DNA of 35,713 nucleotides. Origin: Spirulina sp. CCY15215 (GTDB lineage: Bacteria; Cyanobacteriota; Cyanobacteriia; Cyanobacteriales; Spirulinaceae). Made by a program: the position numbers and the translations under genes. The first letter of the stretch is position 1. Each line of letters begins with the position of its first letter. Positions 16,421 through 23,004 of this stretch are shown here, one piece after another. Location: NCBI RefSeq assembly GCF_016888125.1, contig NZ_JACSWA010000461.1, positions 1 through 35,713 of the forward strand, in the 5' to 3' direction. The notes beneath the pieces were generated by a model that worked only from the letters and a program-made list of their open reading frames with translations, was not told the DNA's origin and did no database searches.

Positions 16421-17254
16421 ATGAACTCATTTCGCTCGCAACCTTTTTTGTGGATTCACCTTGCAGGTTTAGCTGTCGTCCCTTTGAGTTTATTGGCGGT
16501 ATGGCTGGGACTGGCGGCGGGAGATCCGGTGCTTCCTTATGGGCTGGAAATTGCTTTTTTGGCGATCGCGGGGATTCTCCCGATCGCCTGGATGCAATGG
16601 CAGCGACCTTTTGATATTTTTAGTTTATTGGTACTGGCGGTTCGTCCCGATCGCCTGACCCTCGAACAGCGTAAGATTTTGCGCTTGTTGAAAACTTTAA
16701 AAACCCGCATCGCCGCGATCGCCGTTGCCATTTTTATGATTTGGGCGATTTGGCAAATTTACTCCCTGGCTCCTCTAGCTGCGATCGCCACCCCTTTATC
16801 AAGTCCCTGGCATTTACTGGGCTTATTATTGGCAGCGATTGCTTTTCTCTGCGCTAATCTTTTCCTACAAGTTCCTATTAGCGTCCTCGGGGTTTTACTC
16901 ACTTCAGACTCTCGTTTTGAGGAAGTTGAACCCTACGAAATAGAAAATATTGGGCAAGATTTCTCTATTTTTGGTATCAGAATTGATAATATTTTGGCGA
17001 TCGCATCTCCAGAAATATCTGCACCTGAATCGACAAAAGAACAATCTCTAGAACAATCTCTAGAACAATCTCTAGAACAATCTCTAGAACAATCTCTAGA
17101 ACAACCTCTAGAACAATCTCTAGAACAACCTCTAGAACAATCTCTAGAACAACCTCTAGAACAATCTCTAGAACAATCTCTAGAACAACCTCTAGAACAA
17201 TCTGTCAATCCCTCTACAGATGGTAATTTTAACAAGGAAGAAAAACCTGAATAA
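16421..17254 (+). CDS. Low-complexity-tail membrane protein
   Basis: The 277-residue product has about four membrane segments in its first 165 residues (roughly 10-30, 40-58, 90-112, 127-155). A short soluble stretch follows (about 165-205, EVEPYEIENIGQDFSIFGIRI), then 14 tandem tetrapeptides EQSL/EQPL/EQSV and a polar end. It matches the cyanobacterial family annotated as 'low-complexity tail membrane protein', which commonly follows infB; its function is unknown. The tail is period-four, so a regular helix with leucine on one side is plausible. It may be transcribed by read-through from infB. Confidence 0.8.
   Translation: MNSFRSQPFLWIHLAGLAVVPLSLLAVWLGLAAGDPVLPYGLEIAFLAIAGILPIAWMQWQRPFDIFSLLVLAVRPDRLTLEQRKILRLLKTLKTRIAAIAVAIFMIWAIWQIYSLAPLAAIATPLSSPWHLLGLLLAAIAFLCANLFLQVPISVLGVLLTSDSRFEEVEPYEIENIGQDFSIFGIRIDNILAIASPEISAPESTKEQSLEQSLEQSLEQSLEQSLEQPLEQSLEQPLEQSLEQPLEQSLEQSLEQPLEQSVNPSTDGNFNKEEKPE
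17039..17206 (+). repeat. 14 tandem 12-bp units encoding EQSL/EQPL
   Basis: The unit is GAACAATCTCTA, with four copies (units 6, 8, 10, 13) changed by a single T to C (CAATCT to CAACCT, Ser to Pro) and the last ending in GTC (Val). Nearly all junctions carry the palindrome TCTAGA. The S/P pattern suggests expansion partly by 24-bp dimers. The length is likely variable between strains. Confidence 0.95.
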
Positions 17255-17301
17255 CTAAAAATTATTCTTTTGATAAGCGATCGCCAATCGTAGAGAATTA
17301 A

Positions 17302-17321
17302 GCAGATTTTGTGTAATCTGC
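17302..17321 (+). other. Hairpin upstream of the 76-aa hypothetical gene
   Basis: GCAGATT (17302-17308) and AATCTGC (17315-17321) form a 7-bp stem with a 6-base loop. No T-tract follows, so it is not a clear terminator; it might end the preceding transcript weakly or act in the leader of the next gene. Confidence 0.4.
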
Positions 17322-17353
17322 ATCATAATGGAGAGAGAAATCAAGATATTATA

Positions 17354-17375
17354 AAAATATTGTGAAAATATTGTT
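17354..17375 (+). repeat. 11-bp tandem duplication before a small gene
   Basis: AAAATATTGTG (17354-17364) is followed by AAAATATTGTT (17365-17375). It lies just upstream of the ribosome-binding site of the next gene. Confidence 0.75.
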
Positions 17376-17391
17376 AACCTTGGAGGTGCAA

Positions 17392-17622
17392 ATGCCCAGT
17401 TCGACAGCAACGGATTTTTCAGCACAAACTGGCAATACCAACGATTGTGAGGTTTGGTGTAGTTTAAAAGAGGCGATCGCCAATAGTTCCGGATTTCAGC
17501 GTTGGATGCTAGAACGACAACTCAAAAATGCTCCTGGTGATCAAAATGGTGATCAACTCGATCGAATCGATAGCTTGGTACGTTCTTATTTGCGGGAAAC
17601 TTTAGAAACCTTAGCTTACTAA
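17392..17622 (+). CDS. Hypothetical protein (76 aa)
   Basis: I do not recognise a characterised family. The start is fixed by a strong GGAGG (17382-17386) 5 bases before ATG 17392; a GTG further upstream would be an over-extension. The product begins MPSSTATDFSAQTGN, then has a helical part CEVWCSLKEAIANSSGFQRWML (about 19-40) and a second helix DRIDSLVRSYLRETLETLAY at the C terminus. It is soluble, with two cysteines (C19, C22) and no signal peptide. Its compact helical look resembles small conserved cyanobacterial hypotheticals. It stands between two membrane-protein genes with its own leader. Confidence 0.75.
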   Translation: MPSSTATDFSAQTGNTNDCEVWCSLKEAIANSSGFQRWMLERQLKNAPGDQNGDQLDRIDSLVRSYLRETLETLAY

Positions 17623-17720
17623 ACTTTGCGATCGCTTGAATCCCATTTATAGCAATCATTAGAGTGAACTTGTTGGAGTCGATTGCTCCTCAAGGATTTT
17701 ATCAGATCCAACCAAGAGTA

Positions 17721-17768
17721 AGTTCTCAATTATATACTAGAAGATAGAACTTCAAAAGATTGAGAACT
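17721..17768 (+). promoter_or_regulatory. 10-bp inverted repeat around a -10-like box, possible operator or RBS hairpin
   Basis: AGTTCTCAAT (17721-17730) and ATTGAGAACT (17759-17768) are perfect reverse complements, the second ending 4 bases before the start codon at 17773. Between them lies TATACT (17733-17738), a good -10 box with no clear -35. The right arm includes the only purine-rich stretch before the start (GAGAACTGG). It could be a repressor site or a hairpin hiding the ribosome-binding site. Confidence 0.5.
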
Positions 17769-17772
17769 GGCA

Positions 17773-19110
17773 ATGACTCCAAACCCCGCCATTATTAAAT
17801 CTGTCGAACAACTTGGATATCGCGTTACTGTGGGCGATATCGCGGCAAAAGCTGGATTAGATATCAACTTAGCACAGCAAGGATTATTGGTTTTAGCATC
17901 AGATTCGGGTGCGAATTTGCAAGTTGCTGAATCTGGCGATATTGCCTACGTTTTCCCGAAAAATTTTCAAGCCATTCTCCGCAATAAATATTTACGCTTG
18001 CGACTGCAAGAGTGGTGGGACAAAATCTGGAATGTCCTTTTCTACTTGATTCGGATTTCCTTTGGCATCCTTCTGCTTCTTTCTATTGTTTTGATCTTTC
18101 TCGCGATCTTTATTATCATTATTGCTCTCAATTCTTCTAATGATAATGATTCCGGTGGGGGAGGTGGGGGAAGTTCCTCTAATTCTAGGGGAGGTGGTGG
18201 ATTTGGGTTTTTTCCCCGTTTTTGGTTTTGGTCTGATTTCTTTTGGATTTTTAACCCCAGTTACGGTTACTCAGACCATTCTCGGCGACAGAGGCGATCG
18301 CCGTCATCTTCCTCGGAAAAAAGCGAACTCAACTTTTTAGAAGCCATTTTTTCCTTCTTATTTGGAGATGGTAATCCCAATATTGACTTAGAAGAGCGAC
18401 GTTGGCAAGAGATCGGTCGCCTAATTCGCAAGAATAGTGGGGCGATTATTGCCCAGCAAATCACTCCCTATCTCGATGAGATCGACGCGATCGCCCTTGA
18501 AGAAGAAAGTTATATGTTGCCTATCCTATCGCGATTTAACGGTTATCCTGAAGTCTCTCCTGAAGGGGAAATTATTTACTATTTTCCCGAATTACAAGTA
18601 ACAGCAGGAAAACAAAAAGCAACCTCAAAATTGACTAAGATTCTACCCGAACATCCCTATCATTTCAGTGCTGCGGGAAGCGGTCAAATTATGGGGGCGA
18701 TCGCCTTGGGAAGCGTGAATATAATTGGTGCCTTAACCTTATGGTCGTTAATGCAGGGAAATGTTGCTGCTCAAATTGGCGGTTTCGTTGCTTTTGTCGC
18801 TTCTATTTATTGGCTATTATTAGGATATGGTATTGCCTTTTTTGCTATCCCTTTAATTCGCTATTTTTGGATTCAACAGAAAAATGCAAAAATTCAACAA
18901 CGCAATAATCAGCGTATTCAACGGGCGGAAAAATTAGAAAATCCTGATGCAATTATCCAACAAAAACTCGATTATACTCGTCAATTTGCTCGGGAGCAAA
19001 TTATCGGTACAGAAGAGTTAAGCTATTCGACCGAAACAGATTTAATCGACCAAGAATTAGATAATCTAGAAAAAGGCGATCGTGAATGGCAAAAGCGTTT
19101 AGAATCCTAG
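17773..19110 (+). CDS. Conserved membrane protein with winged-helix-like N terminus and Gly/aromatic loop
   Basis: Function not recognised. The 445-residue product begins with a segment that reads like a winged helix (about 1-62, SVEQLGYRVTVGDIAAKAGLD...GDIAYVFP). A long hydrophobic stretch follows (about 88-119), then a Gly/Ser run (about 128-145), an aromatic-rich patch FFPRFWFWSDFFWIFNPSYG (about 146-165), and a soluble part (about 185-300) that repeats the winged-helix-like ending GEIIYYFPELQV. Two or three further membrane segments (about 307-365) and a basic, helical C terminus complete it. The two similar halves (GDIAYVFP and GEIIYYFP) suggest a duplicated domain. It looks like a conserved cyanobacterial family; any role is unknown. 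The gene is preceded by a 10-bp inverted repeat. Confidence 0.75.
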   Translation: MTPNPAIIKSVEQLGYRVTVGDIAAKAGLDINLAQQGLLVLASDSGANLQVAESGDIAYVFPKNFQAILRNKYLRLRLQEWWDKIWNVLFYLIRISFGILLLLSIVLIFLAIFIIIIALNSSNDNDSGGGGGGSSSNSRGGGGFGFFPRFWFWSDFFWIFNPSYGYSDHSRRQRRSPSSSSEKSELNFLEAIFSFLFGDGNPNIDLEERRWQEIGRLIRKNSGAIIAQQITPYLDEIDAIALEEESYMLPILSRFNGYPEVSPEGEIIYYFPELQVTAGKQKATSKLTKILPEHPYHFSAAGSGQIMGAIALGSVNIIGALTLWSLMQGNVAAQIGGFVAFVASIYWLLLGYGIAFFAIPLIRYFWIQQKNAKIQQRNNQRIQRAEKLENPDAIIQQKLDYTRQFAREQIIGTEELSYSTETDLIDQELDNLEKGDREWQKRLES

Positions 19111-19142
19111 ATAGTGAATCCTAGATAGTGAATTTTAGATAG
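19108..19142 (+). repeat. 14-bp tandem repeat across the stop codon, next to tRNA-Thr
   Basis: TAGATAGTGAATCC (19108-19121), TAGATAGTGAATTT (19122-19135) and a partial TAGATAG (19136-19142). The first TAG is the stop codon of the preceding membrane protein. The array ends at the 3' end of the tRNA gene. Confidence 0.85.
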
Positions 19143-19214
19143 GCTTCTGACAGGACTTGAACCTGCAACCCCCTCATTACAAGTGAGGTGCTCTACCAGT
19201 TGAGCTACAGAAGC
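19142..19214 (-). tRNA. tRNA-Thr (anticodon UGU)
   Basis: Full cloverleaf on the minus strand: 7-bp acceptor stem GCTTCTG/CAGAAGC, D arm GCTC/GAGC, anticodon stem CCTCA/TGAGG with loop CTTGTAA (anticodon TGT, at 19179-19181), 5-base variable region and T arm GCAGG-TTCAAGT-CCTGT. It reads ACA codons. CCA is not encoded. The discriminator base would be C, which is unusual for tRNA-Thr and may reflect the neighbouring repeat. Confidence 0.97.
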
Positions 19215-19260
19215 GCGATAAGAGCTACATCTTCAGATAAACGCGCCACGCAAATAATGC

Positions 19261-19289
19261 GTTGTATTTAAGCTAAACTACCCTTGCAA
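19261..19289 (-). promoter_or_regulatory. Possible promoter of tRNA-Thr
   Basis: On the minus strand TTGCAA (19284-19289), 17 bases and TACAAC (19261-19266) form a moderate sigma70-type promoter 47 bases upstream of the tRNA. Consensus match only. Confidence 0.4.
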
Positions 19290-19373
19290 CTCTAGATGAT
19301 AGTGTAGCAAATTTTATCTGATTTTGGGAAGTGCAAGGGCAAAAAAATCAACTCCATCTACTTTTCTAAATCC

Positions 19374-20330
19374 CTACCGCATCCTACGAGTAACCATTTC
19401 TCGGCGACTCCTAGCACCATTTGTATCAATATTCAGGGGACGCGCTTGTGCGTTAATTCCTTCCGCATTCCATGCTTCTGACATGGCAGCAGCTACTTCT
19501 TTTGCTTTCTGAAAATGGGTTAAAGCGAGTAAAGAAGGACCAGCCCCACTAATTACCATACCATAAGCACCTGCTTCCATAGTTGCTTTTTGTACTGCTT
19601 TATAACCTGGAATCAGAATTTGACGATAAGGTTGGTGAATTTTATCTTGTAGTGCTGTTCGCAACCATTTTTCATCTCCTTTTTCTAACCCTCTTAAAAG
19701 CAATCCCATACGAGAAATATTAAAAATTGCATCACTGCGACTGACTTCAAGAGGAAGAACCGATCGCGCTTTTTCGGTTGACAGGGTAAAATTGGGTACT
19801 GCGATCGTGGGAATAATGCTTTCATGCCAAGGGATATCGCAAATTTGCCAACTCATACCGAGTTCGTTTTGACTAGCCGTGGCAAGGCGACATCCTCCTA
19901 ATAATGCGGGGACGATATTATCGGGATGTCCTTCAATGGCGATCGCCAATTGCAAAATCTCAACATCACTTAAAGGTGTTCCCGCTAATTGATTTGCTCC
20001 CAATAGTCCCCCAATAATTGCGGTGGCAGAACTTCCCAATCCTCGTGCCAAGGGGATACTCATTTTAATATTAATCTCTACAGCAGGGGGATCTTGGTCG
20101 AGATGTTCGTAAAGTTTAGTAAATGCTTGATAAACTAAATTTGTTTTATCCTTACTAATTAAAGAAGAGTGAGTACCTGGTACATTGATTTTAACATTTG
20201 GCGCGTCGGGTTCTTCCAGACAGATAAACTCGAATTGATTATACAACGTTAAAGCAACACCGATACAATCAAAACCGGGGCCGAGATTAGCAGTAGTTGC
20301 GGGAACAGTAACAGAGGCGACTAGAGGCAT
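19374..20330 (-). CDS. thrB: Homoserine kinase (threonine biosynthesis)
   Basis: Cytoplasmic GHMP kinase that phosphorylates homoserine with ATP, the step before threonine synthase. The 318-residue length is typical. Seen: N-terminal VPATTANLGPGFDCIGVAL, the GHMP ATP-binding loop PLARGLGSSAT (93-103), GHPDNIVPALLGG, and the C-terminal GAGPSLLAL motif. Its start is only 5 bases after the stop of the SGNH-type gene, so it is the last gene of a leftward run. Whether it shares control with the carbamoyltransferase cluster or just lies behind it is not clear. The gene ends about 160 bases before tRNA-Thr, a coincidence of amino acid with no shown link. Confidence 0.95.
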   Translation of the reverse strand: MPLVASVTVPATTANLGPGFDCIGVALTLYNQFEFICLEEPDAPNVKINVPGTHSSLISKDKTNLVYQAFTKLYEHLDQDPPAVEINIKMSIPLARGLGSSATAIIGGLLGANQLAGTPLSDVEILQLAIAIEGHPDNIVPALLGGCRLATASQNELGMSWQICDIPWHESIIPTIAVPNFTLSTEKARSVLPLEVSRSDAIFNISRMGLLLRGLEKGDEKWLRTALQDKIHQPYRQILIPGYKAVQKATMEAGAYGMVISGAGPSLLALTHFQKAKEVAAAMSEAWNAEGINAQARPLNIDTNGARSRREMVTRRMR

Positions 20331-20335
20331 TCAAG

Positions 20336-21481
20336 TTAAGGGGATGGGGAAACGCGATCCACAATAAATGTTTGAAAAGATTTTGAGTCTTTTATTCTAT
20401 CATAAATGATATCTCCAACCAGAATTGATTCGGATTTTTGATAATGTCCGCCACCATAATTTTTTCCCGCTTTGTTTCCTGCTAAAAAATAAGGACGGGT
20501 ATTCAAAGAATCCACTTCATTTTCTGAGATAAATTGCTGGAAGACTTTTTCTCCATAACTTGTATGATTGGGGTTTTCAACTTCTGGGTTACTGGCGAGG
20601 TATGTCAAGAGAAAATCAGCCTTTTCTTGTTGGGCAATTTGTAGCATTTCTAGAAAAACTTTACTGGGCAATTGATAATTTACTTCTCGACAAGAAATAG
20701 ATAAATTATAAACAACATCATCGAGTTTTAAGAATGGAATTGTTGTCCATTTTAATTCTTGCTTAACTTCTTGATACGTTTCTTCTAAGCTACCAATGGG
20801 AGTATTTTTTACAATCAATTTATCTCCTTTTATTTTTAATATTGGCTTTTTGTAATCTCTGAAGTCAAAGCGCATCCGAAAAATATCATCCGAAATAAAT
20901 GCAGCAATTACAAGATCGGGTTGATAAGTTTTAATACTTTCTTTTAAGGTAATATAGATTTGATCTAACCCATAACCGCCAACTCCTAAGTTAATAATAT
21001 TTAACCGTCGATCTTTGGCTTGCAAAAGATTTGTCCACAGAAAAGAATCATCGGTATCGATCCCAAAAGTGTAAGAGTCTCCAACAACTAAAACTGTGTA
21101 TTGTTCGGGGTTTGGTTTATAATCTTTTAAGGCACGATGACCTTGTTGATTAGTTGTATACTTAATATTATCAATAGTAACAGAAAGATTAGGTTTAGGA
21201 GTCCAGCCGCGAGTAGGATGGGTATCGTGTAATCTGGCATCACGAATGAGTCCGCGATCGCTTTCATAGCGTTTGATAAATTGAGATTTCCACCAATAAG
21301 AACCACAGGCACTATCGCCGAATTTATCGCGATCGGATACTTTATATAAGTTATTAAATCCTGATAAATTTTGTAAAGGTTTGAAACTAGAAAATTGGAA
21401 AGCAATTTCTAGGAAAACTAATGTAATCAGTCCGATCGCAGTGTAACTTTTAAGGGTAATAAGAAATTGTTTTAATTTCAT
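20336..21481 (-). CDS. Membrane-anchored SGNH/GDSL-hydrolase-like protein
   Basis: The 381-residue product has one N-terminal membrane segment (about 10-30) and an SGNH fold. Seen: block I VLVVGDSYTFG with nucleophile S136, block II NLGVGGYGLDQ (G167-G171), and a C-terminal GGGHYQKSE with H346. The aspartate expected three residues before this histidine is a glycine (G343), so the catalytic dyad would have to be Ser-His or use another acid. Such proteins act as esterases or O-acyl transferases on glycans and often sit beside NodU-type carbamoyltransferases with SxtJ and DUF5989 proteins, as here. Probably exposed to the periplasm. It lies 116 bases after the DUF5989 gene and 5 bases before thrB. 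Confidence 0.85.
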   Translation of the reverse strand: MKLKQFLITLKSYTAIGLITLVFLEIAFQFSSFKPLQNLSGFNNLYKVSDRDKFGDSACGSYWWKSQFIKRYESDRGLIRDARLHDTHPTRGWTPKPNLSVTIDNIKYTTNQQGHRALKDYKPNPEQYTVLVVGDSYTFGIDTDDSFLWTNLLQAKDRRLNIINLGVGGYGLDQIYITLKESIKTYQPDLVIAAFISDDIFRMRFDFRDYKKPILKIKGDKLIVKNTPIGSLEETYQEVKQELKWTTIPFLKLDDVVYNLSISCREVNYQLPSKVFLEMLQIAQQEKADFLLTYLASNPEVENPNHTSYGEKVFQQFISENEVDSLNTRPYFLAGNKAGKNYGGGHYQKSESILVGDIIYDRIKDSKSFQTFIVDRVSPSP

Positions 21482-21597
21482 GGGCGATCGCCAATCTAAA
21501 AAATTTGATCTTGGAGAAAAATTTCCTGCAAAAAGGAGACAGGATAATACACGCTTTTAATTTATCATATTCGTGCCAATTTTTCTGCAAACTTAAT

Positions 21598-21750
21598 TCA
21601 AAATAGCGTGTAAATAAAAGGCGCGATCGCGGATCCTTGAGTAAAGACAATTAGCGCACCCAATAATACTAAAGCAATAATTAAAGGTGCAAGCCAATAT
21701 TTTTTCCGTTCTTTTAAAAAGCCCCAAAGGTCTTTAATTAAATCTAGCAT
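21598..21750 (-). CDS. DUF5989/SxtK-type small membrane protein (50 aa)
   Basis: Small protein beginning MLDLIKDLWGFLKERKKYW, then one hydrophobic segment (about 19-38, LAPLIIALVLLGALIVF) and a short end. This is the DUF5989 pattern: an amphipathic KERKK(Y/F)W front and a single transmembrane helix. The start overlaps the stop of the SxtJ-type gene in TAATG, so translation is probably coupled; GGAG lies 9 bases upstream within the previous gene. Equivalent to the small sxtK gene that follows sxtJ in saxitoxin clusters. Function unknown; the constant linkage suggests it forms a complex with the membrane protein and the carbamoyltransferase. Confidence 0.88.
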   Translation of the reverse strand: MLDLIKDLWGFLKERKKYWLAPLIIALVLLGALIVFTQGSAIAPFIYTLF

Positions 21751-22154
21751 TAGTAAGGATTCTCCATACTTTCTCGGCTGCGTTTTTGGCTGCTAATACG
21801 ATAAGTTTCGGCTTGGCGATCGCATTTCTTTGCCATTGGATCTCGTTGCATCAGACGCATTATAAACCCCATTGGGGTAACGATCGCAAAAAAGATAATT
21901 CCCAGAATAATACGAGAATTGATCCAAGCGAGAATTTCCGCAATTTTCATCCATCCCTTATAGACAGGTTGGAGAGAAGGAGGAAAGGCGATCGCCAGAA
22001 ACCAAAATACTCCCCCCAATACCCAAGGCAATACAGGAAAACCATGATTCCACAACCAAGGCAAAATTAAGCCAAAGAGAAGGGGTATAAATGTTCCCAA
22101 AAGCATTCCAAATTGGCGCAGTTCTTTTTTCGTTTTGTTTAATTCTAAAGTCAT
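21750..22154 (-). CDS. SxtJ family membrane protein (134 aa)
   Basis: The product has three hydrophobic segments (about 15-36, 40-57, 73-98). After them comes the family signature MGFIMRLMQRDPMAKK (about 92-107) and a basic tail. It belongs to the SxtJ family, known from the saxitoxin cluster but widespread beside NodU/CmcH-type carbamoyltransferases; its biochemical role is not established. The start codon region is a tandem duplication, so a four-codon upstream frame (ATG at 22166-22168, ending in TAA) overlaps the true start. It shares TAATG with the DUF5989 gene and lies 37 bases after the phytochelatin synthase-like gene. Confidence 0.88.
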   Translation of the reverse strand: MTLELNKTKKELRQFGMLLGTFIPLLFGLILPWLWNHGFPVLPWVLGGVFWFLAIAFPPSLQPVYKGWMKIAEILAWINSRIILGIIFFAIVTPMGFIMRLMQRDPMAKKCDRQAETYRISSQKRSRESMENPY

Positions 22155-22170
22155 TATTCTAAAGTCATTG
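22143..22170 (-). repeat. 14-bp tandem duplication of the SxtJ-type start region
   Basis: TTCTAAAGTCATTA (22143-22156) and TTCTAAAGTCATTG (22157-22170), 13 of 14 identical. On the minus strand each copy carries ATGACTTTAGAA, so the start codon and the first four codons are doubled. The copies are out of frame with each other: the upstream one reads M-T-L-E-stop and its TAA overlaps the downstream ATG. Confidence 0.9.
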
Positions 22171-22191
22171 CTGTTAACTCAAAAGAGATTA

Positions 22192-22935
22192 TTATTTGCT
22201 AATTAAAACAAAACCTCGTGTTTTTCCTGATGTCGAATCGATGGTATTGGTAGAATGCCAAAGTTCCTCGACACTGACCCAAATAGGGGGATATTTGTAT
22301 CGCGCAACATCGAGAATGAGGAAGCGATCGCTTTCTTCATTGTAAGCTGCGATCGGGGAAATATGACCTCCTTTTTCTTGACCAATTTCGCTGCGAAGAT
22401 AATTCACTAAAACAAAATTATCGGGTTGTCCTAAATTAGTAATAATGCGCTGGCGAAATTCTGCCAAAGAGATTTCTCCACCATGATAAGTGTTGGTATC
22501 AAGTCCATAACTTTGCAAAAATCCTGTCAATTCTGCCAAAGTCATTCCCTGCTGCATCACTGTTTCTTTGGGAAGCACTGCTTGAGTTTTGGGATTATTG
22601 AAAAAGTTATCTTGGGTAAAGACTCGATAGGTACGATATTCGGGTGCTTCTGGGGCTTCAATTCCTAAAGCATTGAGAACCATAACCATACTTGCAACCC
22701 CACAATAAGCGAGGTTATCTTGACTGACAAACTGTAAACTAAGAGGGAGATAATCTCGCCTTGCTTGACTGTCAAATAGTAAATTTGCCCCTTCTAAGGA
22801 ATCCAAATTAATCAGATTTTCGCGGAGAGGAAGAGTTTGCGCGATCGCCTCTCCTCCTAGGAAACAAACAAGGAAAAAGGAGAGTTTACCCGCATTTAAA
22901 GCAAATTGAGTTAAAGGGATTTTAGGAAAGATCAT
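22192..22935 (-). CDS. Phytochelatin synthase-like cysteine peptidase
   Basis: Papain-fold enzyme. The Nostoc relative Alr0975 cleaves the glycine from glutathione and makes phytochelatin only weakly. The 247-residue product has a signal peptide or signal anchor (about 1-32) and the catalytic triad C78 (DNLAYCGVASMVMVLNALG), H191 (GQEKGGHISPIAAYN) and D209 (FLILDVARYKYPP). Spacings of 113 and 18 residues equal those of the Nostoc enzyme. The C-terminal metal-sensing half of plant enzymes is absent, as in all bacterial forms. It lies 69 bases after the carbamoyltransferase and 37 bases before the SxtJ-type gene, splitting a set that is usually contiguous. A signal sequence implies action in the periplasm or lumen. 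Confidence 0.92.
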   Translation of the reverse strand: MIFPKIPLTQFALNAGKLSFFLVCFLGGEAIAQTLPLRENLINLDSLEGANLLFDSQARRDYLPLSLQFVSQDNLAYCGVASMVMVLNALGIEAPEAPEYRTYRVFTQDNFFNNPKTQAVLPKETVMQQGMTLAELTGFLQSYGLDTNTYHGGEISLAEFRQRIITNLGQPDNFVLVNYLRSEIGQEKGGHISPIAAYNEESDRFLILDVARYKYPPIWVSVEELWHSTNTIDSTSGKTRGFVLISK

Positions 22936-23004
22936 GATTTATCAGGGTGTAATGTTTTAGATTCGGGTTTTTTGTAATTTAAGGATATAGTAGCAAAATT
23001 TTTC

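Noticed and set aside
17039-17206. Possible CRISPR-like array
   Set aside because: The 12-bp units are contiguous without spacers and are translated in frame as tetrapeptides; no cas genes are present.
16933-17235. Minus-strand open frame rich in Cys-Ser-Arg-Asp repeats opposite the EQSL array
   Set aside because: It is the mirror of the 12-bp tandem repeat in the real gene; repeats with no stop in one antisense frame keep it open. No ribosome-binding site or homology.
19215-19373. Possible attachment site or island boundary at tRNA-Thr
   Set aside because: No integrase gene and no direct repeat of the tRNA 3' end were seen; the flanking 14-bp repeat is unrelated to the tRNA sequence.
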